Below, in pieces: positions 1-13,179 of a stretch of DNA of 38,183 nucleotides; position 1 is the stretch's first letter; each line of letters begins with the position of its first letter. Location: NCBI GenBank assembly GCA_022571295.1, contig JACZYA010000013.1:1-38183 (forward strand). Direction: 5' to 3'. The notes under the pieces are model-generated. The model was not told where the DNA came from. It searched no databases and saw nothing but the letters and a program-made list of their open reading frames with translations. A program made the position numbers and the translations under genes. This DNA comes from Acidobacteriota bacterium. GTDB taxonomy: Bacteria > Acidobacteriota > Terriglobia > Acidiferrales > 2-02-FULL-67-57.

Positions 1-163
1 GAGGTTTCGGTGGGCGCCCGGCCGGGGTATGTGGACTTTGGGCGTGGGAAGCCGACCTTCCCTGGGCGGGGAGGCCCATGGCGGGGTTGGTTTCTGATTG
101 CGGTGGGGCAGTCGTGTGTGACCAACGTCGCTTCGCCCATCCCGTCAGTCCCCCGTGCGTTGG

Positions 164-188
164 CGGCAATCCGCACTGCGGCTTGCCG
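164..188. repeat. Imperfect palindrome CGGCAAtCCGCacTGCGGcTTGCCG; REP-like element or weak terminator of an upstream gene
   Basis: Arms CGGCAA/TTGCCG and CCGC/GCGG pair with one t/c mismatch and a 3-nt loop; lies in non-coding sequence. Confidence 0.5.
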
Positions 189-493
189 TATTTCGGTTGA
201 AGTTCAAAGACTACGATTTCGTTGGCGAACGCCAGTAGCCGACGGTTGGCGACGACGCAACACCACCCCCTCCCAACTCATCCTATTCTGGCACTCGGTT
301 CCAAAATGTCAAGAAAAACAGAAAGGAGACTTGGTTTGAAAAAGTATCCTCCGGCGAGTGGGGTTTCTTGCACCAACATGCTGGGTGAGAGATAGAGCAG
401 CGAAAAAATAATGGGCGGTCTTGGGGTGAGGACGGAGGCAGGGGCGGTTTTTACAAACCCTCGGTTTTGTAAGGATTCCAAGGGGTAAGCCGC

Positions 494-522
494 TTGACAA
501 CTTCTTCGGTGGTTGGTACATT
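494..522 (+). promoter_or_regulatory. Sigma70-type promoter of the rpsL (str) cluster
   Basis: TTGACA (494-499), 17-bp spacer, TACATT (517-522); about 180 nt upstream of rpsL. Confidence 0.75.
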
Positions 523-709
523 CTTAAGGTTTCGGGAGTGGCGCTAGGCCCCGACCGTGGGCGGGCAGAAGCAAGCCCGGGTGGGGGTGCAGTGTTTGCA
601 GGATGCCTGCCCCGAGGGGCGGGCGCAGTAGAAGCTTCCGCTAATGGCTCCGTGGGGCCGCATGGCCGCCGAAGGAGTCCAGTCCCGAAGTAAGGAGAAT
701 CGAGTAACT

Positions 710-1093
710 GTGCCTACGTTTGCGCAATTGGTGCGTTACGGTCGCCGCCGGCTGCGGGTGAAAACCAAGTCGCCCGCGCTGGAAGGCTCGCCGCAGAAGC
801 GCGGCGTGTGTGTGCAGGTGAAGACCATGACGCCTAAGAAGCCCAACTCAGCCCTGCGCAAGATTGCCCGCGTGCGGTTGTCGAACGGGATGGAGGTGAC
901 CACCTACATCCCCGGCGTTGGGCACAACTTGCAGGAGCACTCGATTGTGTTGATTCGCGGGGGCCGCGTGAAGGATTTGCCGGGCGTGAGGTATCACGTC
1001 GTCCGGGGCGCCCTGGACACCCTGGGCGTGGACGGTCGGCGGAAGAGCCGCTCCAAGTACGGCTCCAAGCGGCCGAAAGCCGCGGCGAAATAA
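710..1093 (+). CDS. rpsL: 30S ribosomal protein S12
   Basis: GTG start after AAGGAG; product contains [11 protein letters not shown] and [33 protein letters not shown]. Confidence 0.97.
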   Translation: MPTFAQLVRYGRRRLRVKTKSPALEGSPQKRGVCVQVKTMTPKKPNSALRKIARVRLSNGMEVTTYIPGVGHNLQEHSIVLIRGGRVKDLPGVRYHVVRGALDTLGVDGRRKSRSKYGSKRPKAAAK

Positions 1094-1146
1094 AGAGTTT
1101 GGGCGCGCGGACGCGCGCCTTGTAGTCGCTACTATCCGAGAGAAAG

Positions 1147-1617
1147 ATGTCGCGCAAAGGAAAAACTGAGCGTCGCGAGCCCTCGCCGGACCCGGTGTAC
1201 GGCAGTGTGTTGGTGTCGAAGTTCATCAACTGCATGATGTGGGACGGGAAGAAGTCCACCGCCGCGCGCATTTTCTACGGTTCCATGCAGTTGATCCAAG
1301 AGCGCGCCAAGGACGACCCGCTGAAGGTATTCCAGCGGGCGATGGAGAACTGCCGGCCGCTGCTGGAAGTGAAGACGCGGCGCGTGGGCGGTGCCAACTA
1401 CCAGATTCCGATCGAGGTCAACGCGCACCGGCGGCAGTCTTTGGCCATCCGTTGGCTGCTGAGCTACGCGCGTGGGCGAGCCGGAAAGTCGATGGTGGGC
1501 AAGCTGGCTGAAGAGTTGATGGATGCCGCCAATAATCGCGGCGGGACCATCAAGAAGAAGGAAGACACGCACCGAATGGCCGAGGCCAACAAGGCTTTTG
1601 CCCACTACCGTTGGTAG
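1147..1617 (+). CDS. rpsG: 30S ribosomal protein S7
   Basis: [39 protein letters not shown]...; 156 aa; position after rpsL. Confidence 0.97.
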   Translation: MSRKGKTERREPSPDPVYGSVLVSKFINCMMWDGKKSTAARIFYGSMQLIQERAKDDPLKVFQRAMENCRPLLEVKTRRVGGANYQIPIEVNAHRRQSLAIRWLLSYARGRAGKSMVGKLAEELMDAANNRGGTIKKKEDTHRMAEANKAFAHYRW

Positions 1618-1627
1618 AGGTTTTCTT

Positions 1628-1649
1628 CCCGGCTGCGGCCGGGTTTTTT
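1628..1649 (+). terminator. Intrinsic terminator between rpsG and fusA
   Basis: CCCGGC-tgcg-GCCGGG perfect 6-bp stem followed directly by TTTTTT. Confidence 0.75.
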
Positions 1650-1761
1650 GTTGTTAGTTCAGCCGGTGCCCCACGGGGGGCTCAGCATTCCGTTCGCGAA
1701 GTTTTCGGGATTCGGGGGTGCGAGGTAGGAAACCGGTGCTGAAAGGGAACAGGGAAAGGTT

Positions 1762-3987
<2,226 letters not shown>

Positions 3988-3997
3988 GGGCGAACAG

Positions 3998-4162
3998 ATG
4001 AAGAGCAAGAACGTTAAGCGCATCCTTTACGGCGGGCTGGCGGTTGTGTTCCTGGGGTTTGCCGGCCGGGAAGTTATGCTGGATGGGGCCACCCTGGAAG
4101 CGCTGGCCTCCGGCGGCGCCGGAATCATCCTGGCGTTTTCGGCCATCACCGGAGCCGGTTGA
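3998..4162 (+). CDS. Small hydrophobic protein (54 aa) between fusA and tuf, unknown function
   Basis: [60 protein letters not shown]; 10 nt after the fusA stop; two hydrophobic stretches; absent from the supplied track because of its length. Confidence 0.55.
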   Translation: MKSKNVKRILYGGLAVVFLGFAGREVMLDGATLEALASGGAGIILAFSAITGAG

Positions 4163-4223
4163 TAAGGAGATTCCCCGCCGGGGGCGGGAGACACGAACTT
4201 ACGGAGGACGGAGAGAGATAGCA

Positions 4224-5411
<1,188 letters not shown>

Positions 5412-5423
5412 CCGGCACTGAAG

Positions 5424-5756
5424 ATGCATACACAGGAAAAAATTCGCATTCGCTTGCAGGGATACGATCACCGCGTGCTCGATCAATCCACCTGGGAGAT
5501 CGTGCAGACGGCCAAGCGCACCGGAGCGCTGGTCGCGGGGCCGATTCCGCTGCCTACCACGATCAACCGCTACACCGTGCTGCGGTCGCCGCACGTGGAT
5601 AAGAAGTCGCGCGAACAGTTCGAGATTCGCACCCACAAACGCTTGATTGACATTCTGGAGCCGACCGCGCAGACGGTGGACGCGCTCATGAAGCTCGACC
5701 TGCCCGCCGGCGTGGACGTGGAGATCAAAGCGTTCGGGAAGGAGCACACCACCTGA
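5424..5756 (+). CDS. rpsJ: 30S ribosomal protein S10
   Basis: [36 protein letters not shown]. Confidence 0.97.
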   Translation: MHTQEKIRIRLQGYDHRVLDQSTWEIVQTAKRTGALVAGPIPLPTTINRYTVLRSPHVDKKSREQFEIRTHKRLIDILEPTAQTVDALMKLDLPAGVDVEIKAFGKEHTT

Positions 5757-5813
5757 AGATGCGGCGGGGAGGCCAGGGCCTCTGCGCGGGTCGCGGGTGA
5801 CGCAAACTGACTC

Positions 5814-6470
5814 ATGGCGGTCAAAGGCATACTGGGAAAGAAGCTCGGAATGACGCAGCTCTTTGCGGACGATGGGCGCGTGATTCCGGTCACGGTGCTG
5901 AAGGCGGGCCCGTGCGTGGTGGTGCAGCGCAAGACCACCGAGAACGACGGCTATGAAGCGGTGCAGCTTGGCCTGGTCGAGTTTGTGAAGCCGCAGCGGG
6001 TTAACAAGCCCCGGGGCGGGCACTTCAAGAAACACAATGTGCCGCCGGTGCGCTTGCTGCGGGAGTTTCGCTTGGCGGACGGCAAGGACGAAGTCAAAGC
6101 GGGCGACAAAGTGTTGGTGGAGGAAGTGTTCAAGCCGGAAGATCGCGTGGACGTCATCGGCGTCAGCAAGGGCCGCGGCTGGGCCGGGGTTGTCCGCCGG
6201 TACCACTTCCGCGGCGGCAACGCCAGCCACGGTTCCATGTTCCATCGGGCGCCGGGCTCCATCGGCGCCAGCTCCTACCCTTCGCGGGTTTGGCCGGGGC
6301 AGCGCATGGCCGGGCAGATGGGCAACAAGCGGGCTACCGTCCGCAGCTTGCGGGTGGTGAAGGTGGACGCCGAGGAGCACTTGCTGCTGGTGCGGGGGGC
6401 GGTTCCGGGCGCCAACGGTGGGTATGTGCTGATTCAAGCCTCCACCAAGCTGGGCAAGAGGCGGAAGTAA
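5814..6470 (+). CDS. rplC: 50S ribosomal protein L3
   Basis: [18 protein letters not shown]...GKGWAG-like [32 protein letters not shown]. Confidence 0.97.
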   Translation: MAVKGILGKKLGMTQLFADDGRVIPVTVLKAGPCVVVQRKTTENDGYEAVQLGLVEFVKPQRVNKPRGGHFKKHNVPPVRLLREFRLADGKDEVKAGDKVLVEEVFKPEDRVDVIGVSKGRGWAGVVRRYHFRGGNASHGSMFHRAPGSIGASSYPSRVWPGQRMAGQMGNKRATVRSLRVVKVDAEEHLLLVRGAVPGANGGYVLIQASTKLGKRRK

Positions 6471-6475
6471 TAATC

Positions 6476-7117
6476 ATGCCGGTGGTCGAAGTCAAGAACT
6501 TGGACAACAAGAAAGTTTCGACGCTCGAGTTGCGCGAGGAAGTGTTCGCCGTCAAGGTGAAGCAAGCGCTGCTGCACGAGGCGGTGCGCCACTACCTGGC
6601 CTCGCAGCGGCGCGGCACCCACAAGACCAAGACCAGGGGCGATGTCAGAGGGAGCGGCCGCAAGCCCTGGCGGCAAAAGGGCACCGGGCGGGCGCGGGTT
6701 GGCTCCATCCGGTCACCGCTCTGGCGTCACGGCGGCACCACCCAGGGACCGCAGCCGCGCGACTACAGCTACTCGCTGCCGCGCAAGGTGCTGCTGGGGG
6801 CGTTGCGGGGAGCGCTGACGGCAAAGTTCGAGGACAAGAAGGTGATTGTGGTGGACAAGTTGGAATTGGAAAACCACAAGACCAAGGTCCTGCGCACCGT
6901 CTTGGGCAAGTTGGGCGCGGAGAAGAGCCTGCTGATTGTCGAGGCCGAAGGCAACGCCAATCTGGAGCGCGCCAGCCGGAACCTGCCCCGGGTCAAGCTG
7001 GTGGCGACGCAGCAGGTGCATCCCTACCACGTGTTGGCGCATGACCGCGTCTTGTTCTCGCGCGCCGCGGTGGAAAAGTTGCAGCAGGCGATTGCGCCCA
7101 AGGCGAAGGTTGCATGA
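6476..7117 (+). CDS. rplD: 50S ribosomal protein L4
   Basis: [37 protein letters not shown]; synteny. Confidence 0.96.
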   Translation: MPVVEVKNLDNKKVSTLELREEVFAVKVKQALLHEAVRHYLASQRRGTHKTKTRGDVRGSGRKPWRQKGTGRARVGSIRSPLWRHGGTTQGPQPRDYSYSLPRKVLLGALRGALTAKFEDKKVIVVDKLELENHKTKVLRTVLGKLGAEKSLLIVEAEGNANLERASRNLPRVKLVATQQVHPYHVLAHDRVLFSRAAVEKLQQAIAPKAKVA

Positions 7118-7407
7118 AGACGCCGCACGAAATCATCCAGCGCCCCATCATCACCGAGAAGGGCGTGGAGATCAAAGAACTGCAGCGCACGCTGGTGTTT
7201 CAAGTGGCGCTGGGCGCCACCAAGCCGGAGATCAAGCGCGCGGTCGAGCAGGTGTTTGGCGTAAAGGTCAGCGCGGTGCGCACGATTGTGGTGCCGGGCA
7301 AGTTTCGCCGCCAGGGAGCGCGCGGCGGCTACCGGTCAGACTGGAAGAAGGCCTACGTGAGACTGAAGTCCGGCGAAAAGATGATCGACTATCTGGAGCC
7401 AGCTTGA
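7114..7407 (+). CDS. rplW: 50S ribosomal protein L23
   Basis: [13 protein letters not shown]...[28 protein letters not shown] overlap with rplD. Confidence 0.96.
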   Translation: MKTPHEIIQRPIITEKGVEIKELQRTLVFQVALGATKPEIKRAVEQVFGVKVSAVRTIVVPGKFRRQGARGGYRSDWKKAYVRLKSGEKMIDYLEPA

Positions 7408-7408
7408 T

Positions 7409-8233
7409 ATGGCACTAAAAACCTATCGTCCCACTACCCCCAGCTTGCGGCAGATGACGCGGGTGCGCCGCACGGAAGTCACGCGCTCGCAGCCGGAGAA
7501 GAGTTTGCTCGAACCGCTGCCCAAGAGCGGCGGGCGCAACAATCTGGGCCGAATCAGCATCTGGCAGCGGGGCGGCGGCCACAAGCGCATGTACCGGAGG
7601 ATTGACTTCCGCCGCGACAAGCAGGGCGTGCCGGCGCGCGTGGCGAGCATCGAGTACGACCCCAACCGTTCGGCCAACATCGCCCTGCTGCACTACGCCG
7701 ACGGGGAGAAGCGCTACATCCTTTATCCGGTGGGTTTGAACGTGGGCGATACCGTGCTGGCAGGGCCGGAGGCGGACATCCTGCCCGGCAACACGCTGCC
7801 GCTGCGGAACATCCCTTCGGGCACCTTGATTCACAACCTGGAGCTGCGGCCCGGCAAGGGCGGCCAGTTGGTGCGGTCGGCGGGCGCGTCGGCACAGTTG
7901 GTTTCAAAGGAAGGAGATTACGTGCTGGTGAAGCTGCCTTCGGGGGAGACCCGCAAGGTGCTGCCGGAGTGCTGTGCCACCATCGGTCAGGTGGGCAACC
8001 TCGACCACGGGAAGATTACTTTCGGCAAGGCCGGGCGGACGCGCTGGATGGGACGCCGGCCCAAGGTGCGCGGAGTGGCGATGAACCCGGTGGATCACCC
8101 GCACGGCGGCGGCGAGGGTCGAGCCGGCGAGGGCGGCACGCCGGTGACCCCGTGGAGCCAGCCCACCCGTGGCCACCGCACTCGCAACAATCCGCGCACG
8201 GATCGCTACATCGTGCAGCGACGGAGCAAGTAA
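7409..8233 (+). CDS. rplB: 50S ribosomal protein L2
   Basis: [17 protein letters not shown]...[22 protein letters not shown]...[19 protein letters not shown]. Confidence 0.98.
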   Translation: MALKTYRPTTPSLRQMTRVRRTEVTRSQPEKSLLEPLPKSGGRNNLGRISIWQRGGGHKRMYRRIDFRRDKQGVPARVASIEYDPNRSANIALLHYADGEKRYILYPVGLNVGDTVLAGPEADILPGNTLPLRNIPSGTLIHNLELRPGKGGQLVRSAGASAQLVSKEGDYVLVKLPSGETRKVLPECCATIGQVGNLDHGKITFGKAGRTRWMGRRPKVRGVAMNPVDHPHGGGEGRAGEGGTPVTPWSQPTRGHRTRNNPRTDRYIVQRRSK

Positions 8234-8237
8234 AGCC

Positions 8238-8576
8238 ATGGCGCGCTCGCTGAAAAAAGGCCCGTTCATTGACAACCACCTGTTGGAGAAGGTGGAGGTG
8301 ATGAACCGGCGCAACGAAAAGAAGGTGATTAAGACTTGGTCGCGCCGCTCCACCGTGATTCCCGAGATGGTGGGACACACCATCGCGGTGCACAACGGAA
8401 AAAAGTTTGTTCCGATTTACATCACCGAGAACATGGTCGGGCACAAGTTGGGAGAATTCGCCGCCACACGCCAATTCCGCTCGCACGGCGTAAAAGGCGC
8501 GACGGCCAAGGCTGCGACGGCTGCTCCGGGGCGGGGAGCGCCGGCGCCTGCCGCGCCCGCAGCGCCGAAACCATAG
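8238..8576 (+). CDS. rpsS: 30S ribosomal protein S19 with Ala/Pro-rich C-terminal tail
   Basis: [20 protein letters not shown]...[43 protein letters not shown]. Confidence 0.97.
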   Translation: MARSLKKGPFIDNHLLEKVEVMNRRNEKKVIKTWSRRSTVIPEMVGHTIAVHNGKKFVPIYITENMVGHKLGEFAATRQFRSHGVKGATAKAATAAPGRGAPAPAAPAAPKP

Positions 8577-8589
8577 GCAGGGATCGAGT

Positions 8590-9087
8590 ATGGCAGGGAA
8601 GAAAAAACCAGGCGCTCGCAAGTCCACCGCCAAGAAGAAAGCGCAGGCGGCGCCGGAAAAGCCTCGGCGCTCGCGGCTGCTGCGGCGGAAAGAGGCGGAG
8701 CCGGTCGGTGCAGCTCCAGTGGAAGCGCGCGCCCTGGCTCGCTACGTGCGGGTCGCGCCGCAGAAGGCGCGGTTGGTGATTGACCTCATCCGCGGCTTGG
8801 ACGCCGGCCGGGCGTTGAACTTGTTGCAGTTCACCAAGAAGCGCGTGGCCAAGGACATTGAAAAAGTTTTGCGGTCGGCGATTGCCAACGCGGAACAGAA
8901 GTCGGACACGGTGGACGTGGATCGGCTGTACGTCAAGTACGCGGTGGTGAACGACGGCTCACGCTGGAAGCGGATGCGGCCGGCGCCGATGGGACGGGCC
9001 AACGTTTACCAGCGCCGCACCAGCCATATTGAGGTTGCGGTGGCCGAGCGCCGAGCGGCTGCGGTGCCGGCGGCGGCGGCGAGTTAA
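8590..9087 (+). CDS. rplV: 50S ribosomal protein L22 with basic N-terminal extension
   Basis: ARYVRVAPQKARLVIDLIRG core; preceded by about 45 Lys/Arg/Ala-rich residues. Confidence 0.95.
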   Translation: MAGKKKPGARKSTAKKKAQAAPEKPRRSRLLRRKEAEPVGAAPVEARALARYVRVAPQKARLVIDLIRGLDAGRALNLLQFTKKRVAKDIEKVLRSAIANAEQKSDTVDVDRLYVKYAVVNDGSRWKRMRPAPMGRANVYQRRTSHIEVAVAERRAAAVPAAAAS

Positions 9088-9096
9088 GGAGGAAAC

Positions 9097-9771
9097 GTGG
9101 GACACAAAATTCATCCGTACGGCTTTCGCCTGGGTGTGAACAAGACCTGGAAGTCACGCTGGTTTGCCAAGAAGGACTATGCCGACCTCCTGTTCGAAGA
9201 TGTGACCCTGCGGGAGCAGATCAAGCGCAAGCTGCGCGGCGCGGGCATCAGCTCCATTGAGATTGAGCGCGCCGCCAACAAGCTCATGATGCGCATCCAC
9301 ACCGCCCGGCCGGGGATCATCATCGGCCGAAAGGGATCGGAGATTGACAAGCTGCGCAACGAAATCCAGGAGCGCACCGGGCGCGAAGTTCACATTGACA
9401 TCACTGAGGTGCACCGGGCGGAGATGGACGCGCAACTGGTGGCTGAGGCGATTGCGCTGCAACTGGAGAAGCGCGTGGCCTTCCGCCGCGCCATGCGCAA
9501 GGCGGTGGAATCCGCCCTGCGGTTTGGCTGCCAGGGCATCAAGGTGCGCTGCGCCGGCCGCCTCAACGGAGCAGAAATCGCCCGCAAGGAGTGGTACCTG
9601 AAGGGGCGCTTGCCCTTGCAGACGCTGCGCGCTGACATCGACTACGGCACCGCTGAGGCCCACACCACCTACGGAGTTATCGGAGTGAAGTGCTGGGTGT
9701 ACCGCGGCGAGGTGGAGAAAGTCAAAGTCCGCCGGGAAGAAGTGGAGGTGCCCGCCTCTGCGGGCGTGTAG
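9097..9771 (+). CDS. rpsC: 30S ribosomal protein S3
   Basis: GTG start after [45 protein letters not shown] motif. Confidence 0.97.
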   Translation: MGHKIHPYGFRLGVNKTWKSRWFAKKDYADLLFEDVTLREQIKRKLRGAGISSIEIERAANKLMMRIHTARPGIIIGRKGSEIDKLRNEIQERTGREVHIDITEVHRAEMDAQLVAEAIALQLEKRVAFRRAMRKAVESALRFGCQGIKVRCAGRLNGAEIARKEWYLKGRLPLQTLRADIDYGTAEAHTTYGVIGVKCWVYRGEVEKVKVRREEVEVPASAGV

Positions 9772-9783
9772 GAGAGCGTCGCT

Positions 9784-10203
9784 GTGTTGATGCCGAAAAA
9801 AATTAAGTACCGCAAGCAGCAACGCGGGCGGCTGAGAGGCAAAGCGTGGCGCGGCTCCCGGCTGGCTTTCGGGGACTACGGGCTCAAGGCGCTAGGGTCA
9901 GGGCGGCTCACCAGCCGGGAAATCGAGGCGGCGCGCATAGCCATCACGCGCTACATGAAGCGTGGCGGCAAGCTCTGGATTCGCATCTTCCCGGACCGGC
10001 CCTTTACCAAGAAGCCGGCGGAAACCCGCATGGGCAAAGGGAAGGGGCCGGTGGAAGGCTGGGTGGCAGCGGTGCGGGCGGGACGCATCCTCTTTGAGGT
10101 GGAAGGGCTGACGCTGGCCGAGGCCCAGAAGGCGCTTTCGCTGGCTGCCCACAAGTTGTGCCTGCGCAGCACGTTCATCCGGCGCGGGCCGTTCGACGCC
10201 TAG
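9784..10203 (+). CDS. rplP: 50S ribosomal protein L16
   Basis: (V)[36 protein letters not shown]. Confidence 0.97.
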   Translation: MLMPKKIKYRKQQRGRLRGKAWRGSRLAFGDYGLKALGSGRLTSREIEAARIAITRYMKRGGKLWIRIFPDRPFTKKPAETRMGKGKGPVEGWVAAVRAGRILFEVEGLTLAEAQKALSLAAHKLCLRSTFIRRGPFDA

Positions 10204-10213
10204 GGAGGATGGG

Positions 10214-10423
10214 ATGAAGGCGGAAGAGTTGCGACAACTAGGTGCCGACGAGATGCGCGCGCGCGAGCAAGGGATGCGCGAGCAGCTTTTCCGGTTGCGC
10301 TTTCAATTGTCGGCCGGACAGGCGGAAAGCGTGAAGAAAATCCGCCAAGTGCGCAAGGACTTGGCGCGGTTGCTTACGGTGCGGCGCGAACAGGAGCTGA
10401 GGGTTGAACATGGTGGAAGCTAA
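10214..10423 (+). CDS. rpmC: 50S ribosomal protein L29
   Basis: [39 protein letters not shown]..; synteny. Confidence 0.95.
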   Translation: MKAEELRQLGADEMRAREQGMREQLFRLRFQLSAGQAESVKKIRQVRKDLARLLTVRREQELRVEHGGS

Positions 10424-10691
10424 TACGGCGGCCAAACGTCCCCGGGCGCGGCAGCGCCGGGTGGGGAAAGTGGTCAGCGCCAAGATGAACAAGACGATTG
10501 TGGTCAAGGTGACGCGGCGGGTTGAGCACCGCCTCTACAAGCGGGTGGTGCCGGTGCGGAAGAAGTTTTACGCCCACGACGAGCAGAACCAGGCGCATAC
10601 GGGCGACGTGGTGCGCATCGAGGAGACGCGGCCGCTCTCCAAGCTGAAGCGCTGGCGGCTGATCGAGATTATCCAGCGAGCGCACGCATAG
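10410..10691 (+). CDS. rpsQ: 30S ribosomal protein S17
   Basis: [29 protein letters not shown]; overlaps rpmC by 14 nt. Confidence 0.95.
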   Translation: MVEANTAAKRPRARQRRVGKVVSAKMNKTIVVKVTRRVEHRLYKRVVPVRKKFYAHDEQNQAHTGDVVRIEETRPLSKLKRWRLIEIIQRAHA

Positions 10692-10706
10692 GCGAGGCCA
10701 ACAGCA

Positions 10707-11075
10707 ATGATTCAGATGCGAACCCGGCTGAAGGTGGCCGACAATTCCGGCGCCAAGCGCTTGATGGCCATCCTGCCGGTGGGCGGTTTCGTAGGCGTGG
10801 GGGCGGGATTGGGCGACGTGGTCACCGCTTCGGTCAAAGAGGCGGCTCCGGACAGCCCGATCAAGAAGGGTACAGTGGTGCGGGCGGTGATTGTGCGGAT
10901 GCGCAAGGAGCGCCGCCGCCGCGACGGCACCTATATTCGCTTTGACGACAACGCCGCCGTGCTCATCACCGAGTCGGGCGACCCGGTGGGCACGCGCGTG
11001 TTCGGGCCGGTGGCGCGGGAGCTGCGCGAGCGCAAGTTTCTGAAGATTGTCTCGCTGGCTCCGGAGGTGTGGTAG
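10707..11075 (+). CDS. rplN: 50S ribosomal protein L14
   Basis: [22 protein letters not shown]...[10 protein letters not shown]. Confidence 0.97.
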   Translation: MIQMRTRLKVADNSGAKRLMAILPVGGFVGVGAGLGDVVTASVKEAAPDSPIKKGTVVRAVIVRMRKERRRRDGTYIRFDDNAAVLITESGDPVGTRVFGPVARELRERKFLKIVSLAPEVW

Positions 11076-11078
11076 GCG

Positions 11079-11405
11079 ATGGCGTGGACGGTCAGCATCC
11101 GCAAGGGCGACCAGGTGCGCGTGATCGCCGGGCGCGACAAAGGCAAGACCGGACGGGTGCTCACGGTCAATCAGGATAAGAACGTGGCCACCGTGGAGCA
11201 CGTCAACATGCTTAAGCGCCACACTCGTCCCAACCCGGCCAAGCAGATCAAGGGCGGGATTGTGGAGCGCGAAGGGACGATTCACATCTCCAGCCTGATG
11301 GTGGTCTGCGGCAGTTGCAACAAACCCACTCGGGTGGGTCACAGCTTCCTGGCGGACGGCAGCAAGGTGCGCGCTTGCCAGCACTGCGGCGCCACACTGA
11401 GTTAG
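11079..11405 (+). CDS. rplX: 50S ribosomal protein L24 (zinc-binding C-terminus)
   Basis: [26 protein letters not shown]...CQHC. Confidence 0.96.
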   Translation: MAWTVSIRKGDQVRVIAGRDKGKTGRVLTVNQDKNVATVEHVNMLKRHTRPNPAKQIKGGIVEREGTIHISSLMVVCGSCNKPTRVGHSFLADGSKVRACQHCGATLS

Positions 11406-11420
11406 CAGGAGAAGGATTCG

Positions 11421-11966
11421 ATGGCGATGAGCCGATTGCACGAACGTTACCGCAGCCAGGTGCTGCCGGCCCTGAAGAAGGAGTTCGGGTACACCAGCGA
11501 CATGCAGGTGCCGCGTTTGCGGAAGATCGTGATCAACATGGGGTTGGGGGAGGCGATTGAGAACATCAAGGTGCTGGACGCCGCCGCCAACGAGTTGGGC
11601 CAGATTACCGGCCAGAAAGCGATTGTGACCCGGGCGCGGAAGTCGATTTCCAATTTCAAGCTGCGCAAGAACATGCCCATTGGGGTTTGCGTCACGCTGC
11701 GCCGGGAGAACATGTACGAGTTCTTGGACCGCATGGTGAACATTGTCTTCCCGCGCGTGCGCGACTTTCGCGGGGTGTCGAGTAAATCCTTCGATGGCCG
11801 CGGCAATTACACCCTGGGGTTGCAGGACCAATTGGTTTTCCCCGAGGTGGACTACGCTCGGGTAGACAAGGTTCGCGGCATGAACATTACCGTCGTCACC
11901 ACCGCCAAGACGGACGAGGAAGGGCGCGCGCTGCTGAAGCACTTGGGCATGCCCCTGCGAGACTAG
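11421..11966 (+). CDS. rplE: 50S ribosomal protein L5
   Basis: [21 protein letters not shown]...[20 protein letters not shown]. Confidence 0.97.
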   Translation: MAMSRLHERYRSQVLPALKKEFGYTSDMQVPRLRKIVINMGLGEAIENIKVLDAAANELGQITGQKAIVTRARKSISNFKLRKNMPIGVCVTLRRENMYEFLDRMVNIVFPRVRDFRGVSSKSFDGRGNYTLGLQDQLVFPEVDYARVDKVRGMNITVVTTAKTDEEGRALLKHLGMPLRD

Positions 11967-11988
11967 AGACCGAGACGAAGGAGGAGAG

Positions 11989-12174
11989 TTGGCTACCACC
12001 GCCTGGGAAGCGAAAGCTCGGCGCAAGCCTAAGTTTAAGGTTCGGCACCGCAACCGTTGCCGCCGCTGCGGGCGGCCGCGCGGCTTCATCCGCAAGTTCG
12101 AGCTCTGCCGCATCTGTTTCCGGCAATTGGCCCACCGGGGTGAGATTCCCGGCGTGGTGAAGGCGAGCTGGTAG
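11989..12174 (+). CDS. rpsN: 30S ribosomal protein S14 type Z (zinc)
   Basis: TTG start after [34 protein letters not shown]. Confidence 0.96.
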   Translation: MATTAWEAKARRKPKFKVRHRNRCRRCGRPRGFIRKFELCRICFRQLAHRGEIPGVVKASW

Positions 12175-12182
12175 GAGAAACG

Positions 12183-12584
12183 ATGGGCGTAACCACCGAT
12201 CCGATTGCCGACATGCTGACTTCGATCCGCAACGCCGTGCGGGTCCGCCACCCCAAAGTGGATGTGCCGTTCTCGCGGATAAAGACCGAGATTGCGCGCG
12301 TGCTGAAGGAAGAAGGGTTCGTCGCCGCCTACAAAGTGATCGAAGAGAAGAAGCGCAAGAGTTTGCGGCTCTACCTGAAGTACAGCCCGCAGAAGCAGGG
12401 TGTGATCACCGGCCTGCGGCGCATCTCCCGCTCCGGGCGGCGCGTCTATCGCGGCCGCAACGAGCTCAAGCGGGTGTACGGCGGGATGGGCATCAGCATC
12501 GTAACCACGCCGCGCGGCATCATGACCGGGCGGGCCGCCCGGCGCACAGGTGTGGGCGGGGAATTGCTCTGCGAGGTGTGGTAG
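12183..12584 (+). CDS. rpsH: 30S ribosomal protein S8
   Basis: [29 protein letters not shown]...[22 protein letters not shown]. Confidence 0.97.
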   Translation: MGVTTDPIADMLTSIRNAVRVRHPKVDVPFSRIKTEIARVLKEEGFVAAYKVIEEKKRKSLRLYLKYSPQKQGVITGLRRISRSGRRVYRGRNELKRVYGGMGISIVTTPRGIMTGRAARRTGVGGELLCEVW

Positions 12585-12589
12585 GAATT

Positions 12590-13177
12590 ATGTCGCGCAT
12601 CGGACGCCAACCAATTGAGTTGCCCCAGGGCGTGAGTGTAAAGATCGCCGAGGCTTCGGTTGAAGTCCAGGGGCCCAAGGGCAAGCTGACGGCGCCCATC
12701 CCTGCGGGTACGCGCCTCCAGCAGGAAAAAGGGCGGGTGGTGGTGCGTCCCACGGCCGCCACGGAAGGTGTGAGCGAAAAGGAATTGCTTGCGCGGCTCT
12801 CGAACCAGGAGAAAGCCAACTGGGGATTAGCGCGGGCCCTGGTGGCCAACGCGGTCACCGGCGTCAGCCAGGGCTACTCCAAGGATTTGGCGATTGTGGG
12901 GGTAGGCTACAAGGCTGAGGTGAAAGGCAAAATCGTTGTCTTCAGTCTGGGCTACTCCCATCCGGTAGAGTTTCCGATTCCCGCTGGCATTGAAGTCACG
13001 GTGGAGAAGCTGACCAAGCTGAAAGTGAGCGGGATTGACAAGCAGTTGGTGGGGCAGGTGGCGGCTGACATGCGCGCCCTGCGCCCGCCGGATCCGTACA
13101 AACAGAAAGGAGTCCGTCTGGTGGGCGAATTGTTACGCAAGAAGGCCGGCAAGGCGGCCGCTACGGCAGCGAAATAA
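12590..13177 (+). CDS. rplF: 50S ribosomal protein L6
   Basis: [17 protein letters not shown]...[13 protein letters not shown]. Confidence 0.97.
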   Translation: MSRIGRQPIELPQGVSVKIAEASVEVQGPKGKLTAPIPAGTRLQQEKGRVVVRPTAATEGVSEKELLARLSNQEKANWGLARALVANAVTGVSQGYSKDLAIVGVGYKAEVKGKIVVFSLGYSHPVEFPIPAGIEVTVEKLTKLKVSGIDKQLVGQVAADMRALRPPDPYKQKGVRLVGELLRKKAGKAAATAAK

Positions 13178-13179
13178 CC

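Noticed and set aside
10-339. 109-aa ORF at the left edge
   Set aside because: No recognisable motif; contains the 164-188 palindrome; Trp/Arg/Pro-rich composition typical of non-coding GC-rich DNA
644-709. Upstream ATG extension of rpsL
   Set aside because: Canonical S12 N-terminus begins at GTG 710 preceded by AAGGAG; the extra residues are unlike S12
4044-4223. N-terminal extension of tuf
   Set aside because: EF-Tu starts MAKEKF at 4224; the extension overlaps the small ORF in another frame
10374-12251. 625-aa minus-strand ORF
   Set aside because: Antisense to rpsQ, rplN, rplX, rplE and rpsN; shadow frame
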